From positions 1 to 19,205 of the forward strand of contig JBGASH010000049.1 of assembly GCA_044229775.1 (NCBI GenBank): a stretch of DNA of 19,205 bases. The letters run 5' to 3'. Each line of letters begins with the position of its first letter. Within the stretch, counting starts at the first letter, position 1. This DNA is from JAHEYG01 sp044229775 (GTDB lineage: Bacteria; Bacteroidota; Bacteroidia; B-17B0; Aurantibacillaceae). Of this stretch, positions 1 through 8,470 are shown piece after piece. Position numbers and translations under genes: made by a program. The notes under the pieces were generated by a model. It was not told where the DNA came from and made no database searches. It saw only the letters and a program-made list of their open reading frames with translations.

Positions 1-67
1 TTAGAAAAAAACTTTTATGCCTGTTCAAAATTGTTCGCTTTTTTTCCTCCAAACCACTCTTGTTCAT
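1..67 (-). CDS. Possible 5' end of a divergent gene (partial, unidentified)
   Basis: An ATG on the minus strand at 67 opens a reading frame of 22 codons that runs without a stop to the left edge. The visible peptide begins MNKSGLEEKKRTILNRHKSF and is charged, with no signal peptide. This is too short to identify or to separate from chance. The setting, a long AT-rich spacer before the divergent gene at 313, would fit a real gene start. No clear TAnnTTTG box was found upstream on the minus strand. It should be treated as a hint only. Confidence 0.22.
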   Translation of the reverse strand, partial: MNKSGLEEKKRTILNRHKSFFL

Positions 68-149
68 AATGAATTTCGAATGAAATTTTGGACAGGAAAT
101 TGGGCCTAAGAAAAAGTTGAAAATTGCCAATTTTCAACAAAAAACGTAT

Positions 150-196
150 ATTTTAACAAAATAACGTGTCGTTTCTTCACATTTTAACAAAATAAC
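150..196. repeat. Direct repeat of 16 bp (two exact copies) in the 5' intergenic region
   Basis: The sequence ATTTTAACAAAATAAC occurs exactly at 150-165 and again at 181-196, with starts 31 bp apart, about three helical turns. A degenerate third version (ATTTTCAACAAAAAAC) sits at 130-145. The rest of 68-312 is AT-rich DNA in which I see no gene, no clear hairpin and no perfect TAnnTTTG box. The repeats lie about 120-160 bp upstream of the gene at 313 and could be regulator sites, but low complexity makes chance similarity possible. Confidence 0.5.
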
Positions 197-312
197 CAGT
201 AATTTATTAATAGAAATAAATCAAAATTCCTGAGCCCTTTAACGATTATTAGTATTTATTTTTTTATTTCTCGGTCCTTTTTGATGAAATTTATAAGAAT
301 TATTTTTTTGAT

Positions 313-777
313 ATGAGATTTAAAAACTTCCTTGTTATCCTGTTATTATGTCCTTTATTTTTTATCGGACAAACACAAAATCCGGTAACCTGGACCGGCT
401 CATACACCTCACTAAACGAAAGTGAGGGCGAGATAACCATAACTGCTAATATTGAAATGGGCTGGCACATCTATTCGCAGAGACTCACCGATGCCGGACC
501 AATAAATACTTCATTCACTTTTACCCCCGCGAAAAACTTTGAGCTAAAAGATAAAACAACTGAAGAAAACGCCAAAGAAGAATTTGACAAAGCTTTTGAG
601 GCGAAAGTATTTTCGTTTGAAGGTAAAGCCGTTTTTAAACAAAAAATAAAACGCCTCAATCCAAAACAATTTACCACAGTAGTAAAACTAGAGTACGTAA
701 GCTGTAACAGTACCATGTGCTTACCCCCTAAAGTATCTGAATTGTCAATTAATATTCCTGCTTTTGTAAAAAAATAA
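313..777 (+). CDS. Stand-alone DsbD N-terminal (alpha) domain protein, periplasmic
   Basis: This 154-residue protein has a signal peptide (about residues 1-20, ending FFIGQTQ) followed by one domain that matches the N-terminal part of its neighbour DsbD: GWHIYSQRLTDAGP here against TWHLYSQIETPDGP there. It keeps the pair of cysteines C131 and C136 in the same C-x4-C spacing (CNSTMC) as C134/C139 of that DsbD (CNETQC). In DsbD this immunoglobulin-like domain passes electrons from the membrane domain to periplasmic partners. A free copy could act as an extra electron acceptor or shuttle next to DsbD; that is inference. It lies 88 bp upstream of the dsbD gene on the same strand and probably shares its transcript. 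The ATG at 313 gives the signal peptide directly. Confidence 0.85.
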   Translation: MRFKNFLVILLLCPLFFIGQTQNPVTWTGSYTSLNESEGEITITANIEMGWHIYSQRLTDAGPINTSFTFTPAKNFELKDKTTEENAKEEFDKAFEAKVFSFEGKAVFKQKIKRLNPKQFTTVVKLEYVSCNSTMCLPPKVSELSINIPAFVKK

Positions 778-865
778 TTGGAATATCGGAGTATTTACTT
801 TTATTTTAAAAACTGAATTTATTATTATTAATTTATAGAATGATCCCGATCAAATTAACCAGGTT

Positions 866-2938
866 ATGAGAGTATACAAACTGTTTACCACTTTTCTTGC
901 TGTTATTTTTACAACGGTTATTTTTGCTCAGGGCAAACAATATGTTACTTGGAGCTTTTCGCAAAAAAAGACCGGACCCGATGAATTTGAATTATCATTT
1001 AAAGCAAAAATAGAGCCCACCTGGCATTTGTATTCGCAAATTGAAACACCTGATGGTCCTTTACCAACTATTTTTGAATTTGAAAAATCAAAGGATTATA
1101 AATTAATTGGTAAAACGGTTGAACCAAAACCAATCGAGAAACCTGAGCCGGTATTTGAAAACGCCATTATGCGTTATTTTGAAAACACAGCCACCTTTAA
1201 ACAAAAGATCAAGGCACTTACCGGTGAGCCCTTTATTATAAAAGGATATATTGACGGCATGGCTTGCAATGAAACGCAATGTCAAAAATTTTCACCACCT
1301 GCCGAATTTAATTTTAAAATAGAAGGGGCAGAAGTATCCGGAAGCGCAACAGAAACATTAGCTGTTGAAACTAATTCGGCTGTTTCCGATTCATCCGTGG
1401 TAGCAACCGAAACAGTTGCACCTGCAAATTCAACACTTACATCAAGCGAAGCAAAAATTTCTGAATTACAGCCAGCGGACGGCAAATCTGATAAAAGTTT
1501 TTGGGGGCTATTTATTGCCGGATTTTTTGGGGGTCTATTAGCCCTATTAACGCCTTGTGTATTTCCAATGATACCCATGACCGTAAGTTTTTTCACCAAA
1601 CAAAGTAAAACTAAAGCCGCTGGTGTTCGTAACGCTTTGATCTATTCTATATCCATTATTGTGATTTACGTTGTTTTGGGTTTAGGGGTTACTTTGATCT
1701 TTGGTGCCGACGCTATGAATAATTTAGCTACAAACGTTTGGTTTAATTTAGCATTCTTTGTTTTGCTGGTGGTATTTGCCATTTCTTTTTTAGGCGCTTT
1801 TGAAATTACTTTACCCTCAGCATTTGTAAACAAAATAGACGCTAAATCGGATAAAGGCGGATTAGTAGGAATTTTCTTTATGGCTTTTACCTTAGGATTG
1901 GTTTCTTTTTCTTGTACCGGACCAATTATAGGCACATTACTTGTTCAAGCCGCTGCCACCGGTGCGTTAGCTGGTCCATTCTTTGGGATGTTTGGTTTTT
2001 CATTGGCGTTGGCGTTGCCGTTTGGATTGTTTGCCGCATTTCCTGGATGGTTAAACACTTTACCAAAATCGGGCGGATGGTTAAATTCGGTTAAAGTTAC
2101 ATTGGGGTTTTTGGAGTTGGCGCTTGCTATGAAATTCCTATCGAACGCCGATCTGGTTGTACAGGCCGGCATTATTACCCGCGAAGTTTTTATCGTTATT
2201 TGGATCGTGGTTTTTGCATTATTGGGCGCTTATTTGATGGGATGGTTCAAATTATCGCACGATAGTGATGTGCCGCATATTTCGGTAACGCGGTTAATGA
2301 TCGCCATTTTATCTTTTTCATTTACTATTTATTTAATTCCCGGTTTATGGGGTGCGCCTTTAAAATTAATAAGCGGTTTTCCTCCTCCCGATTTTTATAG
2401 CGAATCGCCCGACGGTTTTGGCGGCAGAAAAACAGAAAAAGGAAGCTCCGATACAAAACACGAAGATCTACCTGAACACGCACACCGAGGACCAAACGGT
2501 ATTCCGGCCTTTGATGATTATTACCATGGCTTAGCTTACGCTAAAAAAGTGAATAAACCGGTTATGATCGATTTTACGGGATGGGCCTGTGTAAATTGCC
2601 GGAAAATGGAAGGTCAGGTATGGAGCGACCCCGATGTGAAAAGAAAATTAAGCGAAGATTTTGTTCTGATATCATTATACGTAGATGATAAAAAAGAATT
2701 ACCGGCAGAATTACAAACAGAAGTAACCTGGCACGCTTCGAAAAGAACATTAAAAAAAGTCGGTGATAGATGGAGCTATCTTCAAAATACAAAATACGAA
2801 TCAAGTACCCAACCACAGTACTGGATCATTGATGGGGATGAAAATCATTACAGCGATTCCACCAGTTACGATCCCGATATCCAAAAATACATTCAGTGGC
2901 TGGACAAAGGTTTAGCAAAATTCAAGGCTAAAAAGTGA
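866..2938 (+). CDS. dsbD: Thiol:disulfide interchange protein DsbD (cytochrome c biogenesis/thioredoxin fusion)
   Basis: The 690-residue inner-membrane protein moves electrons from cytoplasmic thioredoxin across the membrane to periplasmic thiol proteins. All three DsbD parts are visible. A signal peptide (about 1-21) precedes the alpha domain (to about 155) with C134 and C139. A low-complexity Ser/Thr/Ala/Glu linker follows (about 155-205), then the membrane domain (about 210-510) with the two reactive cysteines C231 in LTPCVFPMIP and C350 in SFSCTGP. The C-terminal thioredoxin-like domain (about 545-690) has the active site WACVNC, with C575 and C578. The Pro/Gly-rich loop near 505-545 resembles those seen in Bacteroidota homologues. 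Nothing is missing, so the protein should be functional. An alpha-domain paralogue lies immediately upstream, and the radical SAM gene starts 73 bp downstream. Confidence 0.95.
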   Translation: MRVYKLFTTFLAVIFTTVIFAQGKQYVTWSFSQKKTGPDEFELSFKAKIEPTWHLYSQIETPDGPLPTIFEFEKSKDYKLIGKTVEPKPIEKPEPVFENAIMRYFENTATFKQKIKALTGEPFIIKGYIDGMACNETQCQKFSPPAEFNFKIEGAEVSGSATETLAVETNSAVSDSSVVATETVAPANSTLTSSEAKISELQPADGKSDKSFWGLFIAGFFGGLLALLTPCVFPMIPMTVSFFTKQSKTKAAGVRNALIYSISIIVIYVVLGLGVTLIFGADAMNNLATNVWFNLAFFVLLVVFAISFLGAFEITLPSAFVNKIDAKSDKGGLVGIFFMAFTLGLVSFSCTGPIIGTLLVQAAATGALAGPFFGMFGFSLALALPFGLFAAFPGWLNTLPKSGGWLNSVKVTLGFLELALAMKFLSNADLVVQAGIITREVFIVIWIVVFALLGAYLMGWFKLSHDSDVPHISVTRLMIAILSFSFTIYLIPGLWGAPLKLISGFPPPDFYSESPDGFGGRKTEKGSSDTKHEDLPEHAHRGPNGIPAFDDYYHGLAYAKKVNKPVMIDFTGWACVNCRKMEGQVWSDPDVKRKLSEDFVLISLYVDDKKELPAELQTEVTWHASKRTLKKVGDRWSYLQNTKYESSTQPQYWIIDGDENHYSDSTSYDPDIQKYIQWLDKGLAKFKAKK

Positions 2939-3011
2939 TTGGGAGCTTAATCAATCCTTAAAATTGTTTTTACCTGCGTTTCTAACTAGGAAAACCTAAA
3001 TATCGGTTAGT

Positions 3012-3902
3012 ATGGCACAGAACATTCTTGCTAAAACCATCTTAAACAAAACAAAAAAACGTGATTCGTGGTTTTTGGATGATTATACTATCAATCCTTA
3101 CAGTGGATGCTCGTTCAATTGCTTGTATTGCTATATAAGAGGAAGCAAATACGGTACGCACATGGAGGAAAAACTTTCCATCAAAACAAATGCTGTTGAA
3201 TTATTGGATAAACAATTAAAGAACCGGGCGGCTAAAGATCAATACGGCTTTATTGTATTATCTTCGGCCACCGACCCCTATCTGCAATTTGAAAAAGAAG
3301 AAAAACTTACCCGAAGAATTTTAGAGGTCATCTTAAAACATAAATTCCCTATACACATCATTACAAAATCTGACTTAGTAAAGAGGGATTTTGATCTTCT
3401 TAAAGAAATAAACAAACACGCTATTTTACCTTATGATCTACAGCATAAATTGAATGATAAAGTTTTTATCACATTCTCCTTTTCCACTTTAGACGATAAG
3501 GTCTCAAAAATTTTCGAACCGGGAGCTACTCCTCCTTCCCAACGATCAGAAACTTTAAGAAAGGCAGTGGATCAGGGGTTTTTAAGTGGTGTTAGTATGA
3601 TGCCTTTATTACCATACATAAGTGATACCGCCGAATCGCTTGAACAAATGTTCGTTAAATTTAAGGAGGTAGGTGCTCAGTACGTTATGCCTGCTACTAT
3701 TACCTTATTCGGAAATAGTACAAGTGATAGCAAAACACTTGTTTTAAGAGCGGTGGAAAAACATTATCCGCATCTACTCCAAAAATACCATAAGTTCTTT
3801 TCAAATAGTAATGAACTTCCCGCTTATTACAATCAGGCATTTTCAAAAAAAATGAAGGAGATGGGTACTCAATTCAAGATCAGAAACAGGATCGTGTTAT
3901 AA
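3012..3902 (+). CDS. SPL-family radical SAM protein
   Basis: This 296-residue protein carries the iron-sulfur motif C33-x3-C37-x2-C40 in NPYSGCSFNCLYCYIRG, which binds a [4Fe-4S] cluster and S-adenosylmethionine. The surrounding NPYxGCxxxCxYCY context, the following SSATDPYLQFEKEEKLTR segment and the ITKSDLVKRDFDLL segment are those of the COG1533 group related to spore photoproduct lyase (PA0069/Rv2578c-like proteins). True spore photoproduct lyase acts on UV-damaged spore DNA, but this organism is not expected to sporulate and the role of these relatives is not established. No signal peptide is present, so it is cytoplasmic. It ends just before a strong terminator and its neighbours do not reveal the substrate. 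Confidence 0.85.
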   Translation: MAQNILAKTILNKTKKRDSWFLDDYTINPYSGCSFNCLYCYIRGSKYGTHMEEKLSIKTNAVELLDKQLKNRAAKDQYGFIVLSSATDPYLQFEKEEKLTRRILEVILKHKFPIHIITKSDLVKRDFDLLKEINKHAILPYDLQHKLNDKVFITFSFSTLDDKVSKIFEPGATPPSQRSETLRKAVDQGFLSGVSMMPLLPYISDTAESLEQMFVKFKEVGAQYVMPATITLFGNSTSDSKTLVLRAVEKHYPHLLQKYHKFFSNSNELPAYYNQAFSKKMKEMGTQFKIRNRIVL

Positions 3903-3906
3903 ACAA

Positions 3907-3938
3907 AAAAGGCCCGACGATATCACGCCGGGCCTTTT
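3907..3938. terminator. Bidirectional rho-independent terminator between convergent genes
   Basis: A perfect 10-bp inverted repeat, AAAAGGCCCG at 3907-3916 and CGGGCCTTTT at 3929-3938, encloses a 12-nt loop. The A-run on one side and the T-run on the other give a GC-rich stem followed by T's on either strand. It sits between the radical SAM gene (stop at 3902, plus) and the large T9SS gene (stop at 3955, minus), so it can end both transcripts. Confidence 0.92.
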
Positions 3939-3954
3939 GCGGAATTTACATTGT

Positions 3955-6900
3955 TTAGTCTTTAATGATCCTGATGATCTGCGGATTTCCTTCACTTGAA
4001 TTAAGCTTTAGGAAATACATTCCTGCCGATAAACCTCCGAGGTTCAAATTGTAAGAATTCTCACCTGCCGAATAATTTATGGTCTGTTTAAGAATGCTTT
4101 TCCCTGCAAGATCTAACATTTCCGCCGTAACAGTTATCGCTTTATTAACCGGAACCTGAATGGTTAATTTTCCAGACGTAGGGTTAGGATAAACAGAATA
4201 AATACCTACGTTTGAAACTACCTGAGAGATTCCGGTACAAGGCGAAACAAAAATATTTATAGTAGTACTTCCAAAACAGCCGTTAGCACCCGTTCCTGAA
4301 CAAGTAAAGGTTGTAGAAACGCTTGGAGAACTGGTCATTGTTGCACCAACAATATTACCAGGATTCCAGGTATAGCTTGCAGCACCCGATGCGCTTAAAG
4401 TTGTGGTTTGTCCAATACATAAATTCGTATTTGATCCGGTAGCACTGATAACAGGTAATGTTTTTGTTGCAACTGTTGCCACAGCAGTTCCTGTACATCC
4501 AGCAGTTGATCCTGTAACTGTGTAAGTAGATAAAGCTACAACATTATATACCGCAGTTGCTGCATTTCCTCCACCGGAACTCCAGTTATATCCCGCCGCA
4601 CCTGATGCTGTTAAAGTAACGTTACTGTTTGCACACACTGTTTGGTTTGCCAAGCTTACTGTAACAGTAGGATTAGGGGTAACAACAATTGTTTGTACTG
4701 TAACCGGTCCTGAACCCGCACCATTTGTAGCGATCATAGAAACCGTATAAGTTCCTGCGTTATTACAAGTAAGTGTCGGATTTTGTGAGGTAGAAGTATT
4801 TAACGTTACACCGGTCATTGGTGTTACTGTCCAGCTCCAACTGGTTGGTCCGTTAGTCGATTGATCATTCAGATAAATTGGTTTTCCTGCGCATTTTGCG
4901 GCAGAAGCAACTGAGAAGGTACTTGCAGGTGGAATATTTGCAGGTAGAACATCCACCTCCCAAACGCCGCGTCCGTAAGAAGCAGCACGAATTTTTGACG
5001 AAGCAGCTTGCGAAATTTCCATATCCTTTATTGGCATGTTAGGTAAACCTGTATTATATAAAGTCCAGGTTCCTGACGAAGCATCTCTATAATAAACACC
5101 AACGTCCATACCTACATAGATACGGTCGTTTGTTCCTCCCTGATAAACCGAACAATTTGCGGGAATATTAGGAAGGTTGGCTGTAAAGTTGGTCCAGCTT
5201 GTTCCACCATTTGTTGTAACAAATACTTTATTACCCGCAGAATAACCACTCAAGGTTACCCAAGCGTTGTTTGGATCGAGCGGGTCGATAGTGATGAAGG
5301 TTGGTGCACCCGAACCGACAGGGACAGAACCTGTAACGGTTGTCCAGCTTGTTCCGCCGTTAGTAGTTTTAAAAATACCTGAACTTTTTAAGACATAAAT
5401 TACTTGGTTATTGTTGGGAGCCACGGCAAATTCGATAATAGCACCCGTTGTTACAGGTAATGCGGCCATGGTAGTCCATGAAGTTCCGAGGTTAGTTGAT
5501 TTCCATAATGTCGACAAACCAACATAAATGGTATTTGCAGTTTGAGGGTCCTGTTTCCAAGGAGTAACCCAATTAGCACTTCCTGATAAACCGGAAGTAC
5601 AAGAACCCCATGAACCGCCACCGTTGGTTGACTTTTTCAACTGTCCGTTATATTGTTCGGCAAACATGTTATTATCGTTGGTACGATCGATAAAACAATC
5701 CATACCATCACCTCCTAAAGAAGCGTTATAGCTTGCGCCGTTCCAAATATTGGATCCGTTGTCCTGATGGCCGGTAATACATTTATTAGCCGTTACACCT
5801 GAACAACCGATCTTATAGATCTGAGAGATGTTCATAGTACCTTCAATGTCTGTCCAGGCAGAACCGGTATATCTGTAAACCGCTCCATCACTGGTTCCAT
5901 GCAAAGTTCCTGCAGTTGTATATTCTAAATAGTGAACATCTGCATGGATGAAAGGAGCACCGGAACCTGTCCAGTGACCAATGCAACCCCATGTACTTCC
6001 TCCATTCGTACTTCTCCATACATTGATACCACCTACCACTACTTCATTCGCGTTAAGAGGCGAAGCCGCTAATGCAAGATCGTACCAACCTTGACCTGAT
6101 GATCCTGAAGGAGGGTTATTCCAGTCGAGGATGTTTGGGCTAGTTGACATGGTTGTAAAATTCACCCCTCCATCGGTTGATCTGTAGAGACCCATAAAAC
6201 CATTACTCCCGTTGGCGGCCACAGCATAAACATAATTCGCGTTATTTGATGTTACGGCAACTTGCATTCTTTGAGCACCGGTTGTAATACCGGCTGAGAT
6301 TTGTGTCCATGTTGCCCCACCATCCGTAGAACGACGAAAAGAAGCACCGCTGGTATAAACAATATTTGGGTTGCCTGGCTGAAATTCCACATCATAACTT
6401 CCTGAAGAAACTACCTGACTCCAATTGGTACCACCGTTAACAGTACGCCAAACACCTGCATTTGTGGCGGCTAATAATATCTGAGTGTTGGTTGGATTAA
6501 TGATCAATCGTCTGATCAAAAAATTACTTGAAACACCATACGTTAAACCAGTTGTTGCCCAAGTAGCACCACCATCCGTTGATTTTAGGACACCGATACT
6601 TCTGGTATCTCCGGCATCACCATCACCGGTTGCCAGATACATGATATTGGCATTGGTTGGATCAATAGCCAGATCCGAACATCCGATCACCGCTAAATTA
6701 TCAGTATTAGTGGTCCAGGATGTGCCACCGTTAGTAGATTTCCACAAACCTCCCGCAGGAGCACCAACATAAATGGTATTTGTTCCTGCCGGATGGAATC
6801 GGATAAAATTAAGACGGCCTGATTTTGTAGTAGAACCCATTTGACCGAAAGGACCAATAGGAGTCCATGTTGTAGAAGCAAGCATATTTGAACCACCCTT

Positions 6901-7248
6901 TAAACTTGAGTTGTTCGCATTATACGCGGTCAGGAAGTCCTGATAATTAATACCCGATTGAACCAATTGACCAATGTCGCCGCTTGGATAAACACGAGGC
7001 GCCACAAAATTCTCCCAACGTTTAAAAATAAAATAGCTTTCATTCTCCTCGTTCTCGCCCTCTTCTGCCTCATCGACCTTATTGCCAAGTTTTCTGGCGT
7101 CCATTTCGCGATTTGCTTTATGACTGTAAAATTCTTTTTGAATTTCGTACAGGTTGGCATTTGGTTGCTGCATCATCTGTGCCCATTTTTGAGCAAAAGA
7201 CGACTGAAAAATTAATCCTAGGATAGCAATGAATAATAGTTTTTTCAT
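3955..7248 (-). CDS. Large secreted sortilin/BNR-repeat protein with PKD and Ig-like domains and T9SS signal
   Basis: The 1097-residue protein starts with a signal peptide (MKKLLFIAILGLIFQSSFAQ) and an acidic, charged segment (about 55-70). Residues about 130-770 hold many BNR/sortilin-type propeller repeats, recognisable by recurring STNGGTSW, STDGGATW and TTNGGTSW Asp-box motifs. A PKD-like domain follows (about 773-850), then Ser/Thr/Gly-rich Ig-like repeats with paired cysteines (about 850-1005). The end (about 1012-1097) is a type A T9SS sorting domain: VYPNPTSGKLTI, GLSAGMYFLKL and final IRIIKD. It should be exported to the cell surface or released. Proteins of this build are often adhesins or glycan-binding surface proteins, but the ligand cannot be read from sequence. 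It starts 77 bp after the glycosyltransferase gene and may be read through from it or have its own promoter. Confidence 0.88.
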   Translation of the reverse strand: MKKLLFIAILGLIFQSSFAQKWAQMMQQPNANLYEIQKEFYSHKANREMDARKLGNKVDEAEEGENEENESYFIFKRWENFVAPRVYPSGDIGQLVQSGINYQDFLTAYNANNSSLKGGSNMLASTTWTPIGPFGQMGSTTKSGRLNFIRFHPAGTNTIYVGAPAGGLWKSTNGGTSWTTNTDNLAVIGCSDLAIDPTNANIMYLATGDGDAGDTRSIGVLKSTDGGATWATTGLTYGVSSNFLIRRLIINPTNTQILLAATNAGVWRTVNGGTNWSQVVSSGSYDVEFQPGNPNIVYTSGASFRRSTDGGATWTQISAGITTGAQRMQVAVTSNNANYVYAVAANGSNGFMGLYRSTDGGVNFTTMSTSPNILDWNNPPSGSSGQGWYDLALAASPLNANEVVVGGINVWRSTNGGSTWGCIGHWTGSGAPFIHADVHYLEYTTAGTLHGTSDGAVYRYTGSAWTDIEGTMNISQIYKIGCSGVTANKCITGHQDNGSNIWNGASYNASLGGDGMDCFIDRTNDNNMFAEQYNGQLKKSTNGGGSWGSCTSGLSGSANWVTPWKQDPQTANTIYVGLSTLWKSTNLGTSWTTMAALPVTTGAIIEFAVAPNNNQVIYVLKSSGIFKTTNGGTSWTTVTGSVPVGSGAPTFITIDPLDPNNAWVTLSGYSAGNKVFVTTNGGTSWTNFTANLPNIPANCSVYQGGTNDRIYVGMDVGVYYRDASSGTWTLYNTGLPNMPIKDMEISQAASSKIRAASYGRGVWEVDVLPANIPPASTFSVASAAKCAGKPIYLNDQSTNGPTSWSWTVTPMTGVTLNTSTSQNPTLTCNNAGTYTVSMIATNGAGSGPVTVQTIVVTPNPTVTVSLANQTVCANSNVTLTASGAAGYNWSSGGGNAATAVYNVVALSTYTVTGSTAGCTGTAVATVATKTLPVISATGSNTNLCIGQTTTLSASGAASYTWNPGNIVGATMTSSPSVSTTFTCSGTGANGCFGSTTINIFVSPCTGISQVVSNVGIYSVYPNPTSGKLTIQVPVNKAITVTAEMLDLAGKSILKQTINYSAGENSYNLNLGGLSAGMYFLKLNSSEGNPQIIRIIKD

Positions 7249-7325
7249 GATTTTTTCTGTTAGTTAATTTAATAGCATTTTAACTAGTAGTAATGTTACA
7301 AAAACAGAATTTAAAAGTCAAGGGT

Positions 7326-8453
7326 TTACGGCAAAAAGCTCATTAATTTTTCAAGGCTTTTATCACAATCGAAATCTTCTAAAAGTTGCTTTCTTGCTAT
7401 AGAAAACTGACTTTCGAATGTCAAATTTTTACTTTTTTCGATGAAGTCTATATATTTTTCGACGGAATCGGTTACAAAAAAAGAATCTAAACTATTTAGA
7501 TTGGTGCCCACAGTCATCTTAGAATTGCATACCACAAACCTTCCTTTAAATAATACGTTAAGCAATTTCAATTTAAGGCCTGTATCCTGTGTGGTAAACA
7601 ATGTATGAATTTGCGCATTTTCAATTAATGCGTTCATGGTTTTTTCATCGGGATCAGAGATCAATTCGATGTTGTTGTGTTTTTTTATTTCCTGTCTTAA
7701 AAATTCGGGCGCAGCTAAACCCGCTATTTTCACCGGAAAATTAATTTTGCTAAATACATTTTTTATAAGCCAATTGGCTGCTTCGTAATTTTCGGACACA
7801 CTCAAATTTCCATGATACAACACATAATCACCCTTACCACTTTTTATATTTACATCGCTGTTGGAATGAAAACTGGGTAAATATTCTGTTCTTACTTTGG
7901 GAAACTTTGTTTTGAAATAACTCAGATCCTTTGTTGAAACTGCTAAGATCAGATCGGCCGCCTCGAGTACCTTCTCAAATCTTTCTAATTTATTTGCCTC
8001 GGCTTTGAGATATAAGCGATTTATAAAACGTTTTTCGGAATGAGCTAAATGACGATAATAATCGTGTTCAATATTACTATGCCGGTATATCTTAAAACGA
8101 TCTTTAAATCTTGGATCATTCAATAAATAACACGTATTAAGTACTTCAAATAATATGGGATGACTATTAGCAAGCAGGTTTTGAACTAATTCTTCAGAGA
8201 TCCTTGATTTCACAGTATACGGAAGTGATGAGAGGTTATTCAAAAATCCGGTTTTCCGAGGGTAATAATAAACCTTTTCGCATAATTCCTCTAGTTCCAT
8301 AGCATGTTTACGACCGTACTCAAAACAATGCAAATACACTTTTACATTATGTTTGTGCAAACTTTTTATTTTATAAAACACATCTATCACTCCACCGTAA
8401 TTAGCGGGGAATGGAATATCGAAACACACTATGTTGATAGCCTTATTCAACAT
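7326..8453 (-). CDS. Glycosyltransferase (GT-B fold, family 1/4-like)
   Basis: The protein is about 375 residues and cytoplasmic, with no signal peptide. It begins with a strand and Gly-rich loop typical of GT-B enzymes (INIVCFDIPFPANYGGVIDV). Other GT-B-like parts are the ADLILAVSTKDLSYF segment, the start of the C-terminal half (VLYHGNLSVSENYEAANWLI), and a late region (TTQDTGLKLKLLNVLFKGRFVVCN) where family 4 enzymes bind the nucleotide sugar; the usual ExGxxxxE is replaced by a divergent KLKLLN segment. I chose ATG at 8453 because it begins right at the first core strand. A longer form from TTG at 8468 adds only five residues. It lies 17 bp downstream of the BtuG-like gene and is probably the last gene of the riboswitch operon. 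Donor and acceptor are unknown. Confidence 0.75.
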   Translation of the reverse strand: MLNKAINIVCFDIPFPANYGGVIDVFYKIKSLHKHNVKVYLHCFEYGRKHAMELEELCEKVYYYPRKTGFLNNLSSLPYTVKSRISEELVQNLLANSHPILFEVLNTCYLLNDPRFKDRFKIYRHSNIEHDYYRHLAHSEKRFINRLYLKAEANKLERFEKVLEAADLILAVSTKDLSYFKTKFPKVRTEYLPSFHSNSDVNIKSGKGDYVLYHGNLSVSENYEAANWLIKNVFSKINFPVKIAGLAAPEFLRQEIKKHNNIELISDPDEKTMNALIENAQIHTLFTTQDTGLKLKLLNVLFKGRFVVCNSKMTVGTNLNSLDSFFVTDSVEKYIDFIEKSKNLTFESQFSIARKQLLEDFDCDKSLEKLMSFLP

Positions 8454-8470
8454 AGCAAATGTGCTCAATT

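Noticed and set aside
471..716. Minus-strand open frames over the DsbD-alpha gene and similar antisense frames elsewhere
   Set aside because: They are shadows of strong genes with signal peptides and known domains, and show no motifs of their own.
2936..2953. Terminator after dsbD
   Set aside because: Only a 5-bp AT-rich stem (TGATT/AATCA) with an 8-base loop; too weak to call.
8454..8468. TTG start at 8468 for the glycosyltransferase
   Set aside because: An ATG five codons later starts right at the conserved first strand; the longer form cannot be excluded but has no support.
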